From IMG/VR virus record IMGVR_UViG_3300026097_000012, positions 72,953 to 127,549 of that record: a stretch of 54,597 nt of DNA; one strand, 5' to 3'. The stretch comes from a virus. This document shows, one piece after another, positions 53,243-54,597 of the stretch (position 1 is its first letter; each line of letters starts with the position of its first letter). The notes below the pieces were generated by a model. It made no database searches. It was given only the letters and a program-made list of their open reading frames with translations, and was not told the DNA's origin. The position numbers were made by a program, and so were the translations under genes.

Positions 53243-53586
53243 TAGTCTTCAGTTGGTGTACATAAAACATGACCGAACATTTCGAATGCTTCTGGATTAT
53301 GCGAGTTTAATAGACTTGCACAACTAGGACAATAATGCTTTCTAGTTGAATGATTGTAGAAAGTTGCTCCTGGTTGTTGACATGCAGATCGATTGCAATT
53401 TCCACCTTTAACTCCCTTTAAAGCAGGATTTGGATTAGATTCATATTCTGATAACTGCTGTGCAGCTTTGTTAATCATACTCGAGATAGATCCTCTATAT
53501 CCTCCTCCTAATATTGTAGTCATCGTTAGAAATGTCTTTTGAGTTTTTACTTCTCTCTTTTCTCTTCGGTTGTGTTTGTCTCCCAT
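53242..53586 (-). CDS. Zinc-binding protein (114 aa)
   Basis: Cys pattern NCNRSACQQPGATFYNHSTR, then HYCPSCASLLN, forms a probable C4 zinc site (CNRSAC and CPSC). NPALKGVKGG just before it is a weak copy of the shared peptide. The start is basic. First gene of the prs-nadV unit; AT-rich GTATAATATAATT lies just upstream. Confidence 0.65.
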   Translation of the reverse strand: MGDKHNRREKREVKTQKTFLTMTTILGGGYRGSISSMINKAAQQLSEYESNPNPALKGVKGGNCNRSACQQPGATFYNHSTRKHYCPSCASLLNSHNPEAFEMFGHVLCTPTED

Positions 53587-53615
53587 AATTATATTATACT
53601 AAACATTTAATATTT

Positions 53616-54419
53616 TTAAATTGGAAGATTAACCTTAGACAATAATTGATTTGAAACATGTGTATAAATTTCAGTAGTTTTTGAACTCGAGTGACCTGCG
53701 ATTTTCTGAATAATTCTCAAATCGGTACCTGATTCTAATAAGTGTGTAAAACTCGAATGTCGTAAAGTATGAATAGATGATTCGTTATCAATGTACTTTT
53801 TGTAAATCTTCTGACAACTTCCAACAGAATACTGTATTTTACTTTGACCATTAAATAGATATTCTTTAGGTCTATACTCTTTATAGTAGTTACGTAACAA
53901 GTCTAAGACTACCTCAGATAAAGGCACAATGCGATCCTTTTTACCTTTAGCATTTTTAATGTGAATCATCATTCTCTTTGAATCAATGTCTTCAATTTTA
54001 AGATTAACAATTTCAGATACTCTTAATCCCACTGAATAGGTTAGACTTAAGATTGTTTTATGTTTTAAGTTGGTAATTTTAGATAATTGTGCTTTTATAA
54101 ACTCGCCGTCAATAACTCTTGGTAATTTCTTTTCAGATTTCGGTCTTTTGAAAGATACTTTATCGTATTTTTTACCTAACACTTCTTTGTATAGAAACCG
54201 TATTGCATTAATTACTTGATTCTGTTGTGATACAGAAGTAAATTTGTAATTATCTAAATATGATTGAAAATCAGAAGAGTTACAATGTATGATTTGTTTA
54301 TCACTTAAACTTTCTAAAAATCTTTTGATATGGGATAAGTAATTATCCTTAGTTCTAGTAGAATAGTTTAGGTATATAAACTTTTGTTCACAAATCTTTA
54401 TAATTTTTTGATTTTTCAT
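53616..54419 (-). CDS. Tyrosine recombinase / integrase (XerC/D type, 267 aa)
   Basis: N-terminal SAM-like core-binding domain (residues 1-95) and catalytic domain with all active residues: GLRVSEIVNL (R), KGKKDRIVPL (K), HTLRHSSFTHLL (H and R) and GHSSSKTTEIYTHV (H and nucleophile Y). Full length and apparently active. It may integrate the phage, resolve multimers or move a gene cassette. Two direct repeats (TTATAACTTATT) lie between its start and the next gene. Confidence 0.9.
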   Translation of the reverse strand: MKNQKIIKICEQKFIYLNYSTRTKDNYLSHIKRFLESLSDKQIIHCNSSDFQSYLDNYKFTSVSQQNQVINAIRFLYKEVLGKKYDKVSFKRPKSEKKLPRVIDGEFIKAQLSKITNLKHKTILSLTYSVGLRVSEIVNLKIEDIDSKRMMIHIKNAKGKKDRIVPLSEVVLDLLRNYYKEYRPKEYLFNGQSKIQYSVGSCQKIYKKYIDNESSIHTLRHSSFTHLLESGTDLRIIQKIAGHSSSKTTEIYTHVSNQLLSKVNLPI

Positions 54420-54420
54420 G

Positions 54421-54457
54421 TTATAACTTATTGATAGTTAATGTTTTATAACTTATT
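54421..54457. repeat. Direct repeat upstream of the integrase
   Basis: TTATAACTTATT at 54421-54432 and 54446-54457, 25 bp apart. They could be binding sites for the recombinase or its regulator. Confidence 0.5.
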
Positions 54458-54479
54458 ACATATATAATATAGTTATGTA

Positions 54480-54584
54480 TCATTTAACCCAATTCTTATG
54501 CATTTCACTTTCTCTGTGTACTCTTATCATATTAGTTTTTCCACATCTACACTGTGTTATTAGAAAATTTGTATTGTTTTCCAT
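54480..54584 (-). CDS. Small Cys-rich protein (34 aa)
   Basis: ATG follows GTATAATATACC at the window edge. The product (MENNTNFLITQCRCGKTNMI) has a CRCGK knuckle. No family known. Too short for a confident call. Confidence 0.4.
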   Translation of the reverse strand: MENNTNFLITQCRCGKTNMIRVHRESEMHKNWVK

Positions 54585-54597
54585 AGGTATATTATAC

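Overview
The window is an AT-rich, very densely packed piece of a large double-stranded DNA phage that infects a member of the Bacteroidota, probably a flavobacterium. The evidence is: about 125 mostly tiny genes with ATGA and TAATG overlaps; almost no Shine-Dalgarno sequences, with A-rich leaders instead; a phage-type sigma factor, a RadA-like ATPase, a DUF932 protein, a peptidoglycan hydrolase and many orphan phage families; and a secreted protein with a C-terminal domain resembling the Bacteroidota type IX secretion (T9SS) sorting signal. No rRNA, capsid, tail or terminase gene is recognisable here, so this looks like an early/accessory and nucleotide-metabolism part of the genome.

Layout. 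(1) 1-1800: the end of a gene, then about 1.3 kb of GC-rich, hairpin-rich DNA without genes, then a 33-codon ORF and a degenerate tRNA-like RNA. (2) 1.8-22.5 kb, plus strand: about 20 short transcription units. Most open with the same promoter (T-tract plus YCCA, then TATATTTA) and the same A-rich leader (TATAACTTAAAACAAAC-like), and many close with an intrinsic terminator. The gaps hold long-loop inverted repeats with GAGC/GCTC stems. Notable genes are a HAD phosphatase, an M28-like peptidase, a small ADP-ribosyltransferase-like protein, a sigma-70 factor, a metzincin-like protease, a RadA-like ATPase and a DUF932 protein. (3) 22.7-41.6 kb, minus strand: small overlapping genes, an IS607-type serine recombinase homologue lacking the catalytic serine, a glucosaminidase lysin, a KH protein, a P-loop NMP-kinase-like protein, a macro-domain protein and a Bax-inhibitor-1 membrane protein. 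Many of the small proteins share a short peptide (R-P-Q-T-K-G-L type). (4) 41.6-45.9 kb, plus strand: a 1121-residue protein and two smaller partners. (5) 45.9-54.6 kb, minus strand: a cassette flanked by 41-bp direct repeats and carrying secreted proteins, then a cca-like enzyme, a nucleoside-deoxyribosyltransferase-like protein, nadV, prs, small genes and a tyrosine recombinase.

How the genes may work together: nadV plus prs should rebuild NMN from nicotinamide and PRPP. With the ART-like protein and the macro-domain protein they suggest that this phage manipulates NAD+ and ADP-ribose. The sigma factor has an atypical region 2.4 and is the natural candidate to read the repeated TATATTTA promoters.

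Signals not explained by genes: a polar 10-mer ACTACGGAGT present 16 times, always on the plus strand; complementarity between 5' leaders and an element just before the terminators; a peptide motif shared by many unrelated small proteins; and several genes interrupted by a frameshift or an in-frame stop. Some interruptions lie in homopolymers and could be assembly errors. All function calls come from reading motifs by eye; no database search was run.
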